Of a DNA stretch of 64,000 nucleotides, positions 8,062 to 16,837 are shown one piece after another. Every line of letters begins with the position of its first letter. Position 1 is the stretch's first letter. The notes beneath the pieces were generated by a model. That model did not search any database. It was not told the origin of the DNA and saw only the letters and a list, made by a program, of their open reading frames with translations. The stretch covers positions 62,001 to 126,000 of the forward strand of contig CANQED010000006.1 of assembly GCA_947594425.1 (NCBI GenBank), written 5' to 3'. The DNA is from an uncultured Ruminiclostridium sp. (lineage in GTDB: Bacteria > Bacillota > Clostridia > Oscillospirales > Ruminococcaceae). The position numbers and the translations under genes are program-made.

Positions 8062-9262
8062 TATTTTCAGCGTAAGCGTTTCACAGCTTAACCGCAGGCT
8101 TTCGCTGATAGTATCGTCGGATAAAGCGCTAAACGATCTGTACATACACGGTGAGATATCCAATTTTACCTTGCACAGACCCTCGGGGCATATATATTTT
8201 ACGCTTAAGGACGAGCAAAGCGCGATAAAATGCGTTATGTTCAAAAACAACGCCGCCTCGCTGACCTTTATGCCCGAGGCGGGAATGAGCGTCATAGTCC
8301 ACGGCAGGGTCGGCGTGTATGAGCGCGACGGCGCTAATCAGATATACGTGTCCGAGCTCTTTACTCAGGGCGCGGGCAAGCTGTATCTCGAGTTTCTGAA
8401 AACAAAAGAGGAGCTCGAAAAGGGCGGCTTTTTTGCCAAAAAGCGCGAGCTGCCCGATAAAATAAGCAGTGTATGTATAATAACCTCTGAAAAGGCGGCG
8501 GCACTGCAGGATATGCTCAATGTTATATCCGAGCGCTGCCCGCTGGTAAAGATAACTCTGATACCAGCCTTAGTTCAGGGCGACAGCGCGCCGTTAAGCC
8601 TTATCGCCGCGCTTAAAAAAGCGCAGGGCACCAAAGCAGACGTTATTATAATCGGGCGCGGAGGCGGCTCTGCCGAGGATCTCTCGGCGTTCAATGACCG
8701 CACGCTTGCGATAGAATTATTCAACAGCGATATCCCGACGATATCGGCGGTCGGGCACGAGACCGACTATTCGATAACCGACCTTGTCGCGGACAAGCGC
8801 GCCCCTACCCCTACGGCGGCGGCCGTTCTTGTCACGCCGTACACTTTAGAGGACATATTTGCTTATGCCCTATCAAGGCGAGAATTAATAGCAAAGCGGC
8901 TGATAAGCAGGCTTGACGACAGCGCCTCACGGTTAGAGCTAAGCGAGCGCAATATAAGCGCACTCTCCCCCGCGGGCAAGATCGACCGCGCCGAAAATGA
9001 GCTTAAGCTTATTATACGAAATGTGACAAACTCGGCTAACAGCTGCATAGCGCGCTATAACGCCGAGCTTGATAAAAAGGCGGAATACATATCCGCGATA
9101 AACCCGCTGAATGTTTTAGTGCGCGGATATTCTATCACTATGAAAGACAAAAAGGTGATCACCGACGCAAAGGATATAAGCGAGGGAGATATACTCGACA
9201 TAACGCTCTCTAAAGGAAATATCACCGCAAGGGCGATAGATCCCGACAGAAAGGAACAATAA
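8054..9262 (+). CDS. xseA: Exodeoxyribonuclease VII large subunit
   Basis: A 402-residue XseA, the large subunit of ExoVII, which degrades single-stranded DNA in both directions. It has an N-terminal OB-fold (about 1-100; HGEISNFTLHRPSGHIYFTL), a catalytic middle with GRGGGSAEDLSAFND (about 207-222) and VGHETDYSITD, and a helical C-terminal region for XseB binding. It overlaps nusB upstream and xseB downstream (TAATG), so the block is translationally coupled. Confidence 0.97.
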   Translation: MADIFSVSVSQLNRRLSLIVSSDKALNDLYIHGEISNFTLHRPSGHIYFTLKDEQSAIKCVMFKNNAASLTFMPEAGMSVIVHGRVGVYERDGANQIYVSELFTQGAGKLYLEFLKTKEELEKGGFFAKKRELPDKISSVCIITSEKAAALQDMLNVISERCPLVKITLIPALVQGDSAPLSLIAALKKAQGTKADVIIIGRGGGSAEDLSAFNDRTLAIELFNSDIPTISAVGHETDYSITDLVADKRAPTPTAAAVLVTPYTLEDIFAYALSRRELIAKRLISRLDDSASRLELSERNISALSPAGKIDRAENELKLIIRNVTNSANSCIARYNAELDKKAEYISAINPLNVLVRGYSITMKDKKVITDAKDISEGDILDITLSKGNITARAIDPDRKEQ

Positions 9263-9453
9263 TGACCGATCTTAGTTTTGAACAGGCTATGAACAGGCTC
9301 GACGAGCTTTCGAGAATAATGGAAAAGCCCGACGTCACTTTAGAAAATTCTATGGAATGTTATAAAGAGGCGGTAGAGCTTGTACGGTTCTGCAAAAAAT
9401 ACTTAGAGGACGCAAAGCTATCCGTCCAAAAGTTAGAAGAGGGGCAAGAATAA
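9262..9453 (+). CDS. xseB: Exodeoxyribonuclease VII small subunit
   Basis: A 63-residue helical protein with the XseB pattern (SFEQAMNRLDELSRIMEKPDVTL then a helix ending KLSVQKLEEG). Several copies bind each XseA. Its ATG overlaps the xseA stop by one base. Confidence 0.95.
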   Translation: MTDLSFEQAMNRLDELSRIMEKPDVTLENSMECYKEAVELVRFCKKYLEDAKLSVQKLEEGQE

Positions 9454-9455
9454 AG

Positions 9456-10361
9456 GTGTTAAATACAGGAGCCGACGGTTATCCGCTTAGCTGCGGCGAT
9501 TTTTCCGCAATGACGGAATTTTACCGCGAATATTTTGAGCGCGAGCTCGAAAAGGCATGCGGCAATTTTGCCGAAGAGGGCTGCGGCTATGAGGAGCTTG
9601 CCGAGGCTATGAAATACAGCCTACAGGCGGGCGGAAAAAGGATACGCCCTATGCTTGCGCTCGAATTTTGCCGTGTGTGCGGCGGGAATATCAAAGACGT
9701 GCTGCCCGCCGCGATAGCTATAGAGATGATACACACCTTTTCGCTCATACACGACGATCTGCCCTGTATGGACGACGACGATATGAGACGAGGCCGCCCG
9801 AGCTGCCATATCGCCTATGGAGAGGCGCTCGCTATGCTTGCGGGCGACGCGCTCGCGTTTGAGGCTTGCAGGGTGGTCGCTAATTCCGACCTTGACGCAA
9901 AAAAGGCCAAAATGACTATCTCCACGCTTTGCAATTACTCTAAAAAAATGATAGGCGGGCAGACGATAGACCTTAAGGGCGCGGATGAGCGCACGCTGAT
10001 AGATATGTACGCGCTAAAGACCTCGATGCTGATAAGCGCGGCATGCGAGTCGGGCTGCATTGCGGCGGGCGCTGACGACGAGAAAATAAGCGCCGCGAGA
10101 GAATACGCGTATTATCTCGGCGCGGCGTTTCAGATAACCGACGATATACTTGACGTTACCGCCGACGAGACCGAGCTCGGAAAGCCGACGGGCAGCGATG
10201 AAAAGTCGGACAAATTTACAAGCGTAAAGCTGTACGGGTTAGACAACGCGCGCGTTAAGGCGAAAGAATACACCGATAAGGCGCTTTTGGCGCTAACAAA
10301 ATTTGATGATCGAGATCTTCTTGAAAAGCTTACCGATATGCTGCTTAGGAGAAAAAAATAG
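9456..10361 (+). CDS. ispA: Farnesyl/geranyl diphosphate synthase
   Basis: A 301-residue trans-prenyltransferase that condenses DMAPP/IPP to GPP and FPP for undecaprenyl and quinone synthesis. Visible motifs: GGKRIRP (IPP binding, ~55), first aspartate-rich motif DDLPCMDDDDMRRGR (~97), and second motif QITDDILD (~225). The GTG at 9456 is 2 bases after xseB with AGAGGGG about 11 bases upstream; an internal ATG 18 codons later (9510) is possible but has a poorer site. It belongs with dxs downstream: both serve isoprenoid synthesis. Confidence 0.93.
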   Translation: MLNTGADGYPLSCGDFSAMTEFYREYFERELEKACGNFAEEGCGYEELAEAMKYSLQAGGKRIRPMLALEFCRVCGGNIKDVLPAAIAIEMIHTFSLIHDDLPCMDDDDMRRGRPSCHIAYGEALAMLAGDALAFEACRVVANSDLDAKKAKMTISTLCNYSKKMIGGQTIDLKGADERTLIDMYALKTSMLISAACESGCIAAGADDEKISAAREYAYYLGAAFQITDDILDVTADETELGKPTGSDEKSDKFTSVKLYGLDNARVKAKEYTDKALLALTKFDDRDLLEKLTDMLLRRKK

Positions 10362-10364
10362 ACG

Positions 10365-10877
10365 ATGAGAACTGACGAGGTAAACGTAATACTGATAATA
10401 GCGGTCGTAAGTTGGGTATTAGCCCAGCTGTTAAAGACCCTTATCGATATGATAAAGACCCATAAATTTTCCGCCGAAAGGCTGACGGGCTCGGGAGGTA
10501 TGCCGTCCGCACACTCTGCGACGGTATGCTCTCTTGCGATAGCTACCTGCCGCGTCTGCGGGATATGCTCCGCCGAATTTGCGCTTGCTATGGTGTTGGC
10601 AATGGTGGTAATGTACGACGCTACCGGAGTCAGACGCGCGGCGGGACTTCACGCAAAGGCAATAAATCAGCTGCGCAGGGTCGTAAACGAGCTTGACGAA
10701 GAATTTATGGACAGGTTTGACGACAAGATAGACGATATATCCGAAAACGACGATGAAGATATAAAGGAGCTTAAAGAGTACCTCGGTCATACACCGCTCG
10801 AGGTATTGTGCGGAGCATTGCTCGGAATACTCGTAGCTATGGCGTTTCCGATAGTTTCACCTATAGGGGCGGTATGA
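10365..10877 (+). CDS. Divergent PAP2 family protein (DUF212, YuiD-like)
   Basis: A 170-residue protein with three to four membrane segments. The motif GSGGMPSAHSATVCSLA (about 43-59) resembles the PSGH motif of PAP2 phosphatases, and YDATGVRRAAGLHAK is the other conserved block. It lies between ispA and dxs, so a role with isoprenoid diphosphates is tempting, but that is inference from position only. Confidence 0.85.
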   Translation: MRTDEVNVILIIAVVSWVLAQLLKTLIDMIKTHKFSAERLTGSGGMPSAHSATVCSLAIATCRVCGICSAEFALAMVLAMVVMYDATGVRRAAGLHAKAINQLRRVVNELDEEFMDRFDDKIDDISENDDEDIKELKEYLGHTPLEVLCGALLGILVAMAFPIVSPIGAV

Positions 10878-10894
10878 AAGGTAGGCGATAGGGC

Positions 10895-12691
10895 TTGCTG
10901 CTGAATAAAAACATTTCTGCCGAATACATAAAATCACTCTCACTCGAAGAACGCCGCAGGCTCTGTAAGGAGCTTAGGGCGTTTTTGGTGCGTACCGTTA
11001 CCGAAACGGGCGGTCATTTAGCGTCTAATCTCGGTACCGTAGAGCTGACTGTAGCCCTGCACTCGGTATTTACCACTCCCGAGGACAAGATAGTATTCGA
11101 CGTCGGACATCAATCATACGTGCACAAAATAATCACCGGCAGGGCTCAAAAGATGAATATGCTCAGGTGCGAAAACGGCATATCGGGCTTTCCGAGGTGC
11201 GACGAATCGGTACACGACAGCTTTATCGGCGGGCACTCGGGCATATCTATCTCCGCAGCGCTCGGAATAGCCGAGGCTATGAAATTAAACGGCGACGACC
11301 ACAGCGTGGTAGCGGTGATAGGCGACGGAGCTTTTACCGGCGGCGAGGCGTACGAGGGGATAAATAACGCGGGCAAGACCGACTGCAATCTTGTCGTCGT
11401 ATTAAACGAAAATGAGATGTCCATCTCAAAAAATACCGGAGCATTCGCGCTTTATCTCGCGCAGATACGCTCGTCGCAGAAATATTACCGCACCAAAAAA
11501 TCGGTCGAGAGCATACTCCAAAAAACCCCCGTCGTCGGCAAAAGCATAGGCAAAGCAGCCGAGAAAGCTAAGAAAATGCTCAGAGCGGTGCTGTACAACG
11601 GCAACCTTTTTGAAGATCTCGGCTTTAAATATTTAGGTCCGATAGACGGACACAATCTCGAGGAGCTGACCGAGGCGCTCACCGTAGCAAAGCTTATGAA
11701 GCGTCCCTGCCTTGTGCATATATATACCAAGAAAGGCAAGGGCTACCCCCCTGCCGAGAGCAACTCGGGAGAATATCACGGTATCCCCCCGAAAAACCAG
11801 CTCTGCACTAACGCCGTCACCTTTACCGAGCGCTTTGGGCGCAAATTGTGCGATATGGCGAGGAATGACGAGAGCATATGCGCGGTGACCGCGGCTATGA
11901 AGTACGGCACGGGGCTGCAATATTTTGCTAAGGAATTTCCGACGAGGTTTTTTGACGTCGGGATAGCGGAGCAGCACGCCGTGACCTTTTGCGCGGGGCT
12001 TGCCTCTATGGGGAAAATACCCGTATTCGCGGTCTACTCATCCTTTTTGCAGCGCAGCTTTGATCAGCTGGTACACGATTGCGCGATAGAGCGCCGCCAT
12101 ATCGTGTTGGGGATAGACCGCGCGGGCTTTGTCGGCGAGGACGGCGAGACGCACCACGGTATGTTTGACGTGCAAATGCTGTCTTGTATCCCCAACGCGA
12201 CCATATACTCCCCCGCTGACGGAACGGAGCTTGAGCAATGTCTCGAAAAGGCGGTATACGAGGATAAAGGTATCGCCGCCGTGCGTTATCCGCGCGGCGC
12301 GCAGGAATACGACACGACAGCTCCCTACAGCGATATAAAGCACTTTAGCTCAGGGAAAAGCAGGCTTATATTCACCTATGGCAGAATAACCGCCGAGGCG
12401 TTAAAGCTAAAGCAATTCTGCGATATTTTGCAGGCGGTGAAAATTTTCCCGATAAGTGCAGAAATAATAGATATATGTAAGAAGTATGACGAAATATATA
12501 TGTTTGAAGAGGCGCAGAAAAGCGGCGGAATATGCGAGAAGCTCGCCGCCCTGCTGCAAAACGGCGGATACAAAGGCAAGCTGACGGTGACAGCCGCCGA
12601 GGGATTTATGCCGCAGGCTAAGGCTGAAAGGCAGCTCGCGCTTCAGGGACTTGACAGTGAGGGAATGAAAAAAGTTGTCCTCGGAGAATAA
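10895..12691 (+). CDS. dxs: 1-deoxy-D-xylulose-5-phosphate synthase
   Basis: A 598-residue DXS, first enzyme of the MEP pathway (pyruvate + glyceraldehyde-3-P to DXP, with ThDP). Motifs: FDVGHQSYVHKIITGR (~68), GGHSGISISAALGIAEA (~110), ThDP motif GDGAFTGG (~143) with NENEMSIS, and the transketolase middle domain EDGETHHGMFD. The start is a TTG with GGTAGG upstream. It is ~20-30 residues shorter than many homologues, the shortening being at the C-terminal domain. The 3' end overlaps tlyA by 17 bases. Confidence 0.96.
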   Translation: MLLNKNISAEYIKSLSLEERRRLCKELRAFLVRTVTETGGHLASNLGTVELTVALHSVFTTPEDKIVFDVGHQSYVHKIITGRAQKMNMLRCENGISGFPRCDESVHDSFIGGHSGISISAALGIAEAMKLNGDDHSVVAVIGDGAFTGGEAYEGINNAGKTDCNLVVVLNENEMSISKNTGAFALYLAQIRSSQKYYRTKKSVESILQKTPVVGKSIGKAAEKAKKMLRAVLYNGNLFEDLGFKYLGPIDGHNLEELTEALTVAKLMKRPCLVHIYTKKGKGYPPAESNSGEYHGIPPKNQLCTNAVTFTERFGRKLCDMARNDESICAVTAAMKYGTGLQYFAKEFPTRFFDVGIAEQHAVTFCAGLASMGKIPVFAVYSSFLQRSFDQLVHDCAIERRHIVLGIDRAGFVGEDGETHHGMFDVQMLSCIPNATIYSPADGTELEQCLEKAVYEDKGIAAVRYPRGAQEYDTTAPYSDIKHFSSGKSRLIFTYGRITAEALKLKQFCDILQAVKIFPISAEIIDICKKYDEIYMFEEAQKSGGICEKLAALLQNGGYKGKLTVTAAEGFMPQAKAERQLALQGLDSEGMKKVVLGE

Positions 12692-13412
12692 AACAAGGCT
12701 TGACGCTAAGCTGTACGAATTAGGCCTTACCAAAAGCCGCACAACCGCGGCGGAGCTTATAAAAGCGGGCAAGGTCAAGGTAAACGGCAAGATAATAACA
12801 AAGCCCTCTTTCACCGTCGCTGACAGCGATACAGCCGAGGTCACCGAGCAGCCCGAATTTGTCAGCCGCGCGGGGCTAAAGCTAAAGGGCGCGATAGAAT
12901 ATTTCGGTATCGACCTTAAAGATAAGCGATGTATAGATATAGGCGCGTCTACGGGCGGCTTTACCGACTGTATGCTGAGATACGGCGCTGTTAAAGTATA
13001 CGCGGTAGATGTAGGTACGGCGCAGCTTGACGATACGCTTAGAGCCGACGGCAGGGTCATCTCCTTAGAGCGTACCGACATACGCACCGCCGACCTTGAA
13101 AAGGCGGATTTTATCTCAGTCGATGTGTCTTTTATCTCGCTAAAGCTTATAATTCCGTCGGTGTGCAGACTGCTCAACGACGGCGCGGGCGCGGTATTGC
13201 TGATAAAGCCGCAGTTTGAGGCGGGCAGAAAAAATATCGGCAAAAACGGCATAGTGCGCAACCCTAAGATACACCGCGCGGTATGCGACGATATATCTGC
13301 CTTTGCCGAGGGTGCGGGGCTTACAGTTAAGGGCATTATCCCCTCCCCTATCAGCGGCGGGGACGGCAACAAGGAATTTTTGATGTATGCCGTAAAGAGA
13401 AAGGAAAGCTAA
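12675..13412 (+). CDS. tlyA: TlyA family rRNA (cytidine-2'-O)-methyltransferase
   Basis: A 245-residue protein with an N-terminal S4 RNA-binding domain (KAGKVKVNGKIITKPSF, about 27-60) and a FtsJ-like methyltransferase domain (CIDIGASTGGFTDCML, ~80; VLLIKPQFEAGR, ~175). TlyA methylates 16S and 23S rRNA in mycobacteria; homologues are often labelled hemolysin A. The start is a TTG inside the dxs 3' end with GAGGG 11 bases upstream. Confidence 0.93.
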   Translation: MSSENKTRLDAKLYELGLTKSRTTAAELIKAGKVKVNGKIITKPSFTVADSDTAEVTEQPEFVSRAGLKLKGAIEYFGIDLKDKRCIDIGASTGGFTDCMLRYGAVKVYAVDVGTAQLDDTLRADGRVISLERTDIRTADLEKADFISVDVSFISLKLIIPSVCRLLNDGAGAVLLIKPQFEAGRKNIGKNGIVRNPKIHRAVCDDISAFAEGAGLTVKGIIPSPISGGDGNKEFLMYAVKRKES

Positions 13413-14254
13413 TGAAAGCGTTTATCTGCTCTAATCTCAAAAAGAATAACAGTCTAAGCACCGTAAGGGACGTATGCACCATGCTCGAGGAACTAAACAG
13501 CGTGCCTATGATGTCAGAAGAGCTTAAGGGGCATTTCAGCGGCGCAAATATCCTATTCGGCAAGGAAGAACAGCTGATAAACGACTGTGATATCATCATC
13601 ACCGTCGGGGGCGACGGGACGATATTAAAGTGGGGGCGCAAGGCTGCCGCCGCAGGAAAGCCGCTGCTCGGGATAAATACGGGCAGGCTCGGCTTTATGG
13701 CTACTCTCGAATGCGACGAGCTGCACAAGCTCAGAAAGCTCACCGATAACGATTATTCTGTCAGCCGCCGTATGCTGCTCGACGTATCGATAAACGACAG
13801 AAAATACGTCGCGGTAAACGATATAGTCTTCAGCAAGAGCCGCTTTGCAAAGCTGCCCGAATTTTCGGTGTCGGCGGGAGATTATGAGGTTACGCGTATT
13901 CGCGCCGACGGGATAATATTCAGCACGCCGACAGGCTCGACCGCTTATTCTCTCTCAGCGGGAGGACCTATCATACAGCCCGACGCGCAGTGCATAGAGT
14001 TTACCCCGCTGTGCGCGCATACGCTGTTCGGCAGACCTATGATATTTTCCGCCGAAAGTGAAATGCGGATAACCTACACGGCTTATGAGAACTCCGAGGT
14101 CATACTCAGCATAGACGGAAACGACGATATATCCTTTGCCGAGGGCGACTGCGTAAGGATAAGCAAGTCTGCGCTCACGCTCGACCTAATAGACATAGAC
14201 GGCGGAGGATTTTATGACGCGGTGCATAATAAGCTTATGCGCCCGCTTAAATAA
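13412..14254 (+). CDS. nadK: NAD kinase
   Basis: A 280-residue ATP-NAD kinase, making NADP. The GGDGT motif occurs in ITVGGDGTILKWG (~67), followed by LLGINTGRLGFMA (~85), and FSTPTGSTAYSLSAGGPII (~172). It overlaps tlyA by one base (TAATG), typical of coupled translation in this operon. Its 3' end runs to 11 bases before argR. Confidence 0.97.
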   Translation: MKAFICSNLKKNNSLSTVRDVCTMLEELNSVPMMSEELKGHFSGANILFGKEEQLINDCDIIITVGGDGTILKWGRKAAAAGKPLLGINTGRLGFMATLECDELHKLRKLTDNDYSVSRRMLLDVSINDRKYVAVNDIVFSKSRFAKLPEFSVSAGDYEVTRIRADGIIFSTPTGSTAYSLSAGGPIIQPDAQCIEFTPLCAHTLFGRPMIFSAESEMRITYTAYENSEVILSIDGNDDISFAEGDCVRISKSALTLDLIDIDGGGFYDAVHNKLMRPLK

Positions 14255-14264
14255 AGGTATTGAT

Positions 14265-14702
14265 ATGAAAAAAGACAGGCAGGCAGAAATATTACGGCTT
14301 ATAAGCACCTATGAGATAGAAACTCAGGAGATGCTGCTCGAAAAGCTTAAAGAAAGCGGTTACCTCGTCACTCAGGCGACCGTATCGCGCGACATAAACG
14401 AGCTCGGCATAACCAAGAGCACCTCCGAGTACGGCGTTAATCGCTATACCCACGGCAAAAAGTCGCGCGGCGCGGGCTTTTCAAACATATTCTCCGAGAC
14501 CGTGATAAGCATAGATTATGCCATGAATATGGTAGCCGTCAAGTGTCACCCCGGTATGGCAAACGCCGCGTGCGCGGGGCTTGATATAATGGAGCTGTCG
14601 TATGTAGTCGGCACGATAGCGGGAGACGATACGGTGTTTATACTCACCCGCACCGAGTCCGACGCGAAAACGCTCACCGAGCGGCTAAGACAATTAGTAT
14701 AA
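14265..14702 (+). CDS. argR: Arginine repressor ArgR/AhrC
   Basis: About 145 residues from the ATG at 14265 (AAAGGT seven bases upstream); the open frame extends further upstream but only over nadK. The N-terminal winged HTH has VTQATVSRDINELGITK (~35), and the C-terminal hexamerisation/arginine-binding domain has GTIAGDDTVFIL (~118). The position between nadK and recN is the common Firmicutes one, where the gene is part of the recN operon. Confidence 0.96.
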   Translation: MKKDRQAEILRLISTYEIETQEMLLEKLKESGYLVTQATVSRDINELGITKSTSEYGVNRYTHGKKSRGAGFSNIFSETVISIDYAMNMVAVKCHPGMANAACAGLDIMELSYVVGTIAGDDTVFILTRTESDAKTLTERLRQLV

Positions 14703-14719
14703 GAAAGGAGGCTGACGCC

Positions 14720-16390
14720 TTGTTAAGAGAGCTTTATATCGAAAATTTAGCGGTCATAGAAAAGGCGTCTGTCGCCTTTGGAGAAAATCTCAACGTCTTT
14801 ACCGGAGAAACGGGCGCGGGCAAAAGTATCCTTATCGGCGGTATAAACGCCGTGCTCGGCGCGAGAGTGAATAAAGACATAGTGCGCTCGGGCACGGATA
14901 AGGCGGTGGTCGCCGCGCTTTTTGACAACATTCCCGATAATGTGAGAAAAATCATCGAGGATAACGGCTACGAGTGCGGGGATGAATTATTGCTGCAGCG
15001 CGAGATATTCCGCGACGGCAAAAGCACCGCAAGGATAAACGGCAAGACCGCCACCGCCGCAATATTAAAAGAGGCGGCAAGCGAGCTTATAAGCATACAC
15101 GGTCAGCACGACAATCTGCTGCTTATGAGCAACGACAGGCAGAGGGATATACTCGACAGCTTTGGTCAGACGTACGAGCTTCTCGGCGAGTACCGCGAGG
15201 CATTTAAGGAGTTTTCTTCCCTTTCGCGCAGGATAAAAAATCTCTCCGACACCGACGATATAAAGCGCGAGCGCGCCGAGCTTTTACGCCAAAGGATAAA
15301 GGAAATAGACGGCTATAAGCTGCATATTGGCGAGGAAAACGAGATATCCGAGCAGCTGAATAAGCTGAGAAATTTTGAAAATATACAGACGAATATATAC
15401 GGCGCTCTGAACGCCATATCGGGCGACGAGGAGACCGAGGGCGCGTATCAAAGGCTCAAAAACGCGCGGGACAACATATACGCGCTTATGGAGGATATCC
15501 CCTCCGTATCGGCGCTCGCGGAAAGGACAGACGCGCTGCTTATAGAGCTCGAGGATATCCGTGAGGAAATATCCTCGCTAATTCCCGACCAAGCGGAGGA
15601 TATGGAGCGCACACTCGACGCTTGCGAGGAACGAATGAGCGACATTCTCCGCCTTAAAAGAAAGTACGGCTGTGAGCTCGACGAGCTTTTGACCGAGGCG
15701 GAAGAATGGCGGCAGGAGCTTTACGCGATAGACAACAGCGAGGACGTTATCGGCGAGCTTGCCGAACAGCGCAAAATAAAGGGCGAGCAGGTCAAAAAGC
15801 TTGCCGAGCGCCTTACCGCCAAAAGGAAAGCCGCCGCAGACACGCTTACTAAGCGCATATCCGAGGAGCTCGCCTTTCTCGACATGCCCGACATAAGGCT
15901 TGTATTCGATATAAAGCAGGACAAGGTCACGCTAAGCGGTATGGACAAGGTAGAGATGCTCATATCCGTTAATAAAGGCGAAGAGCTTAAGCCGATAAAT
16001 AAGATAGCGTCGGGCGGCGAACTGTCGCGAATAATGCTTGCAATAAAGAATGTCCTCGCCGACAGCGACAATATACAGACGATGATATTCGACGAGGTGG
16101 ACACGGGCATAAGCGGTCACGCCGCGCAAAAGGTAGGGATAAAGCTGCGCCAGACAGCCAAGACCCGCCAGATACTCTGCGTCACGCATTTAGCGCAGAT
16201 AGCGGCAATGGCGGACACTCACCTGCTGATAAAAAAATCCACCGACTCCTCCCGCACCTATACCGGCATAATCTCCTTAGACCACGAGGGCAGAAAAAAA
16301 GAGATAGCGCGAATTATCTCGGGCGACGAAAACAGCGATATCTCCCTCGAAAACGCGGAAGAATTGCTCAACAGAAGAAACGAAATATGA
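14720..16390 (+). CDS. recN: DNA repair protein RecN
   Basis: A 556-residue SMC-like ATPase acting early at double-strand breaks. Walker A GETGAGKSILIGG (~31), long coiled coil (about 150-390), signature IASGGELSRIMLAIK (~430), Walker B TMIFDEVDTGISG (~455). The start is TTG with a near-perfect AAAGGAGG 8 bases upstream. It is the last gene of the operon and is followed by a 14-bp perfect-stem terminator. Confidence 0.97.
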   Translation: MLRELYIENLAVIEKASVAFGENLNVFTGETGAGKSILIGGINAVLGARVNKDIVRSGTDKAVVAALFDNIPDNVRKIIEDNGYECGDELLLQREIFRDGKSTARINGKTATAAILKEAASELISIHGQHDNLLLMSNDRQRDILDSFGQTYELLGEYREAFKEFSSLSRRIKNLSDTDDIKRERAELLRQRIKEIDGYKLHIGEENEISEQLNKLRNFENIQTNIYGALNAISGDEETEGAYQRLKNARDNIYALMEDIPSVSALAERTDALLIELEDIREEISSLIPDQAEDMERTLDACEERMSDILRLKRKYGCELDELLTEAEEWRQELYAIDNSEDVIGELAEQRKIKGEQVKKLAERLTAKRKAAADTLTKRISEELAFLDMPDIRLVFDIKQDKVTLSGMDKVEMLISVNKGEELKPINKIASGGELSRIMLAIKNVLADSDNIQTMIFDEVDTGISGHAAQKVGIKLRQTAKTRQILCVTHLAQIAAMADTHLLIKKSTDSSRTYTGIISLDHEGRKKEIARIISGDENSDISLENAEELLNRRNEI

Positions 16391-16393
16391 AAA

Positions 16394-16440
16394 ATAACAC
16401 CTTATCCAAGCAAAAAACGGATAAGGTGTTATGCTTTTAT
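16394..16440. terminator. Strong bidirectional terminator between recN and ridA
   Basis: A perfect 14-bp stem (16394-16407 with 16419-16432, arm ATAACACCTTATCC) and an 11-base loop, followed by GCTTTTAT on the plus strand and ATTTTTCAT on the minus strand. It separates two convergent operons. Confidence 0.9.
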
Positions 16441-16444
16441 AGGT

Positions 16445-16819
16445 TTACAGCTTTTCGGCTATTACCTCGACCTCCGCGAGGACGTTTTTGGGCAGGGTCT
16501 TTACCGCCACGCAGGAGCGCGCGGGCTTGCCCGTAAGATAGCGGGCGTATACCTCGTTGAACTTTGCAAAGTCGCCCATGTCCGCAAGAAAGCAGGTAGT
16601 CTTGATGACCGTGTCATACGAGCCGCCCGCGGCCTTAAGTATCTCGCCGAGGTTCTTCATTATCTGCTCGGTCTGCCCCTCGATATCGGTCGCCGTCACC
16701 TCGCCGACGGCGGGGTCGATGGCTATCTGCCCCGAGGTGTAGATAAGCCCTCCCGATACAACCGCTTGAGAATAAGGTCCTATCGCCTCGGGTGCGCTGC
16801 TTGTGTAAATTTTCTCCAT
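16445..16819 (-). CDS. ridA: RidA family reactive intermediate/imine deaminase
   Basis: About 124 residues from the ATG at 16819 (AAAGGTG upstream; a GTG three codons earlier overlaps that site). RidA hydrolyses the 2-aminoacrylate/2-aminocrotonate enamines released by PLP enzymes such as IlvA. Family blocks: APEAIGPYSQAV (~9), YTSGQIAIDP (~28) and the catalytic-Arg region GKPARSCVAV (~98). It directly follows ilvA in the same transcription unit, matching its substrate source. Confidence 0.95.
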   Translation of the reverse strand: MEKIYTSSAPEAIGPYSQAVVSGGLIYTSGQIAIDPAVGEVTATDIEGQTEQIMKNLGEILKAAGGSYDTVIKTTCFLADMGDFAKFNEVYARYLTGKPARSCVAVKTLPKNVLAEVEVIAEKL

Positions 16820-16837
16820 AATTATCACCTTTCCTTT

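Noticed and set aside
12407-13372. 321-residue minus-strand open frame across dxs and tlyA
   Set aside because: Ser/Pro-rich low-complexity translation antisense to two certain genes.
12675-13412. Calling tlyA a hemolysin
   Set aside because: S4 plus FtsJ-type domains show an rRNA methyltransferase; the hemolysin name is historical.
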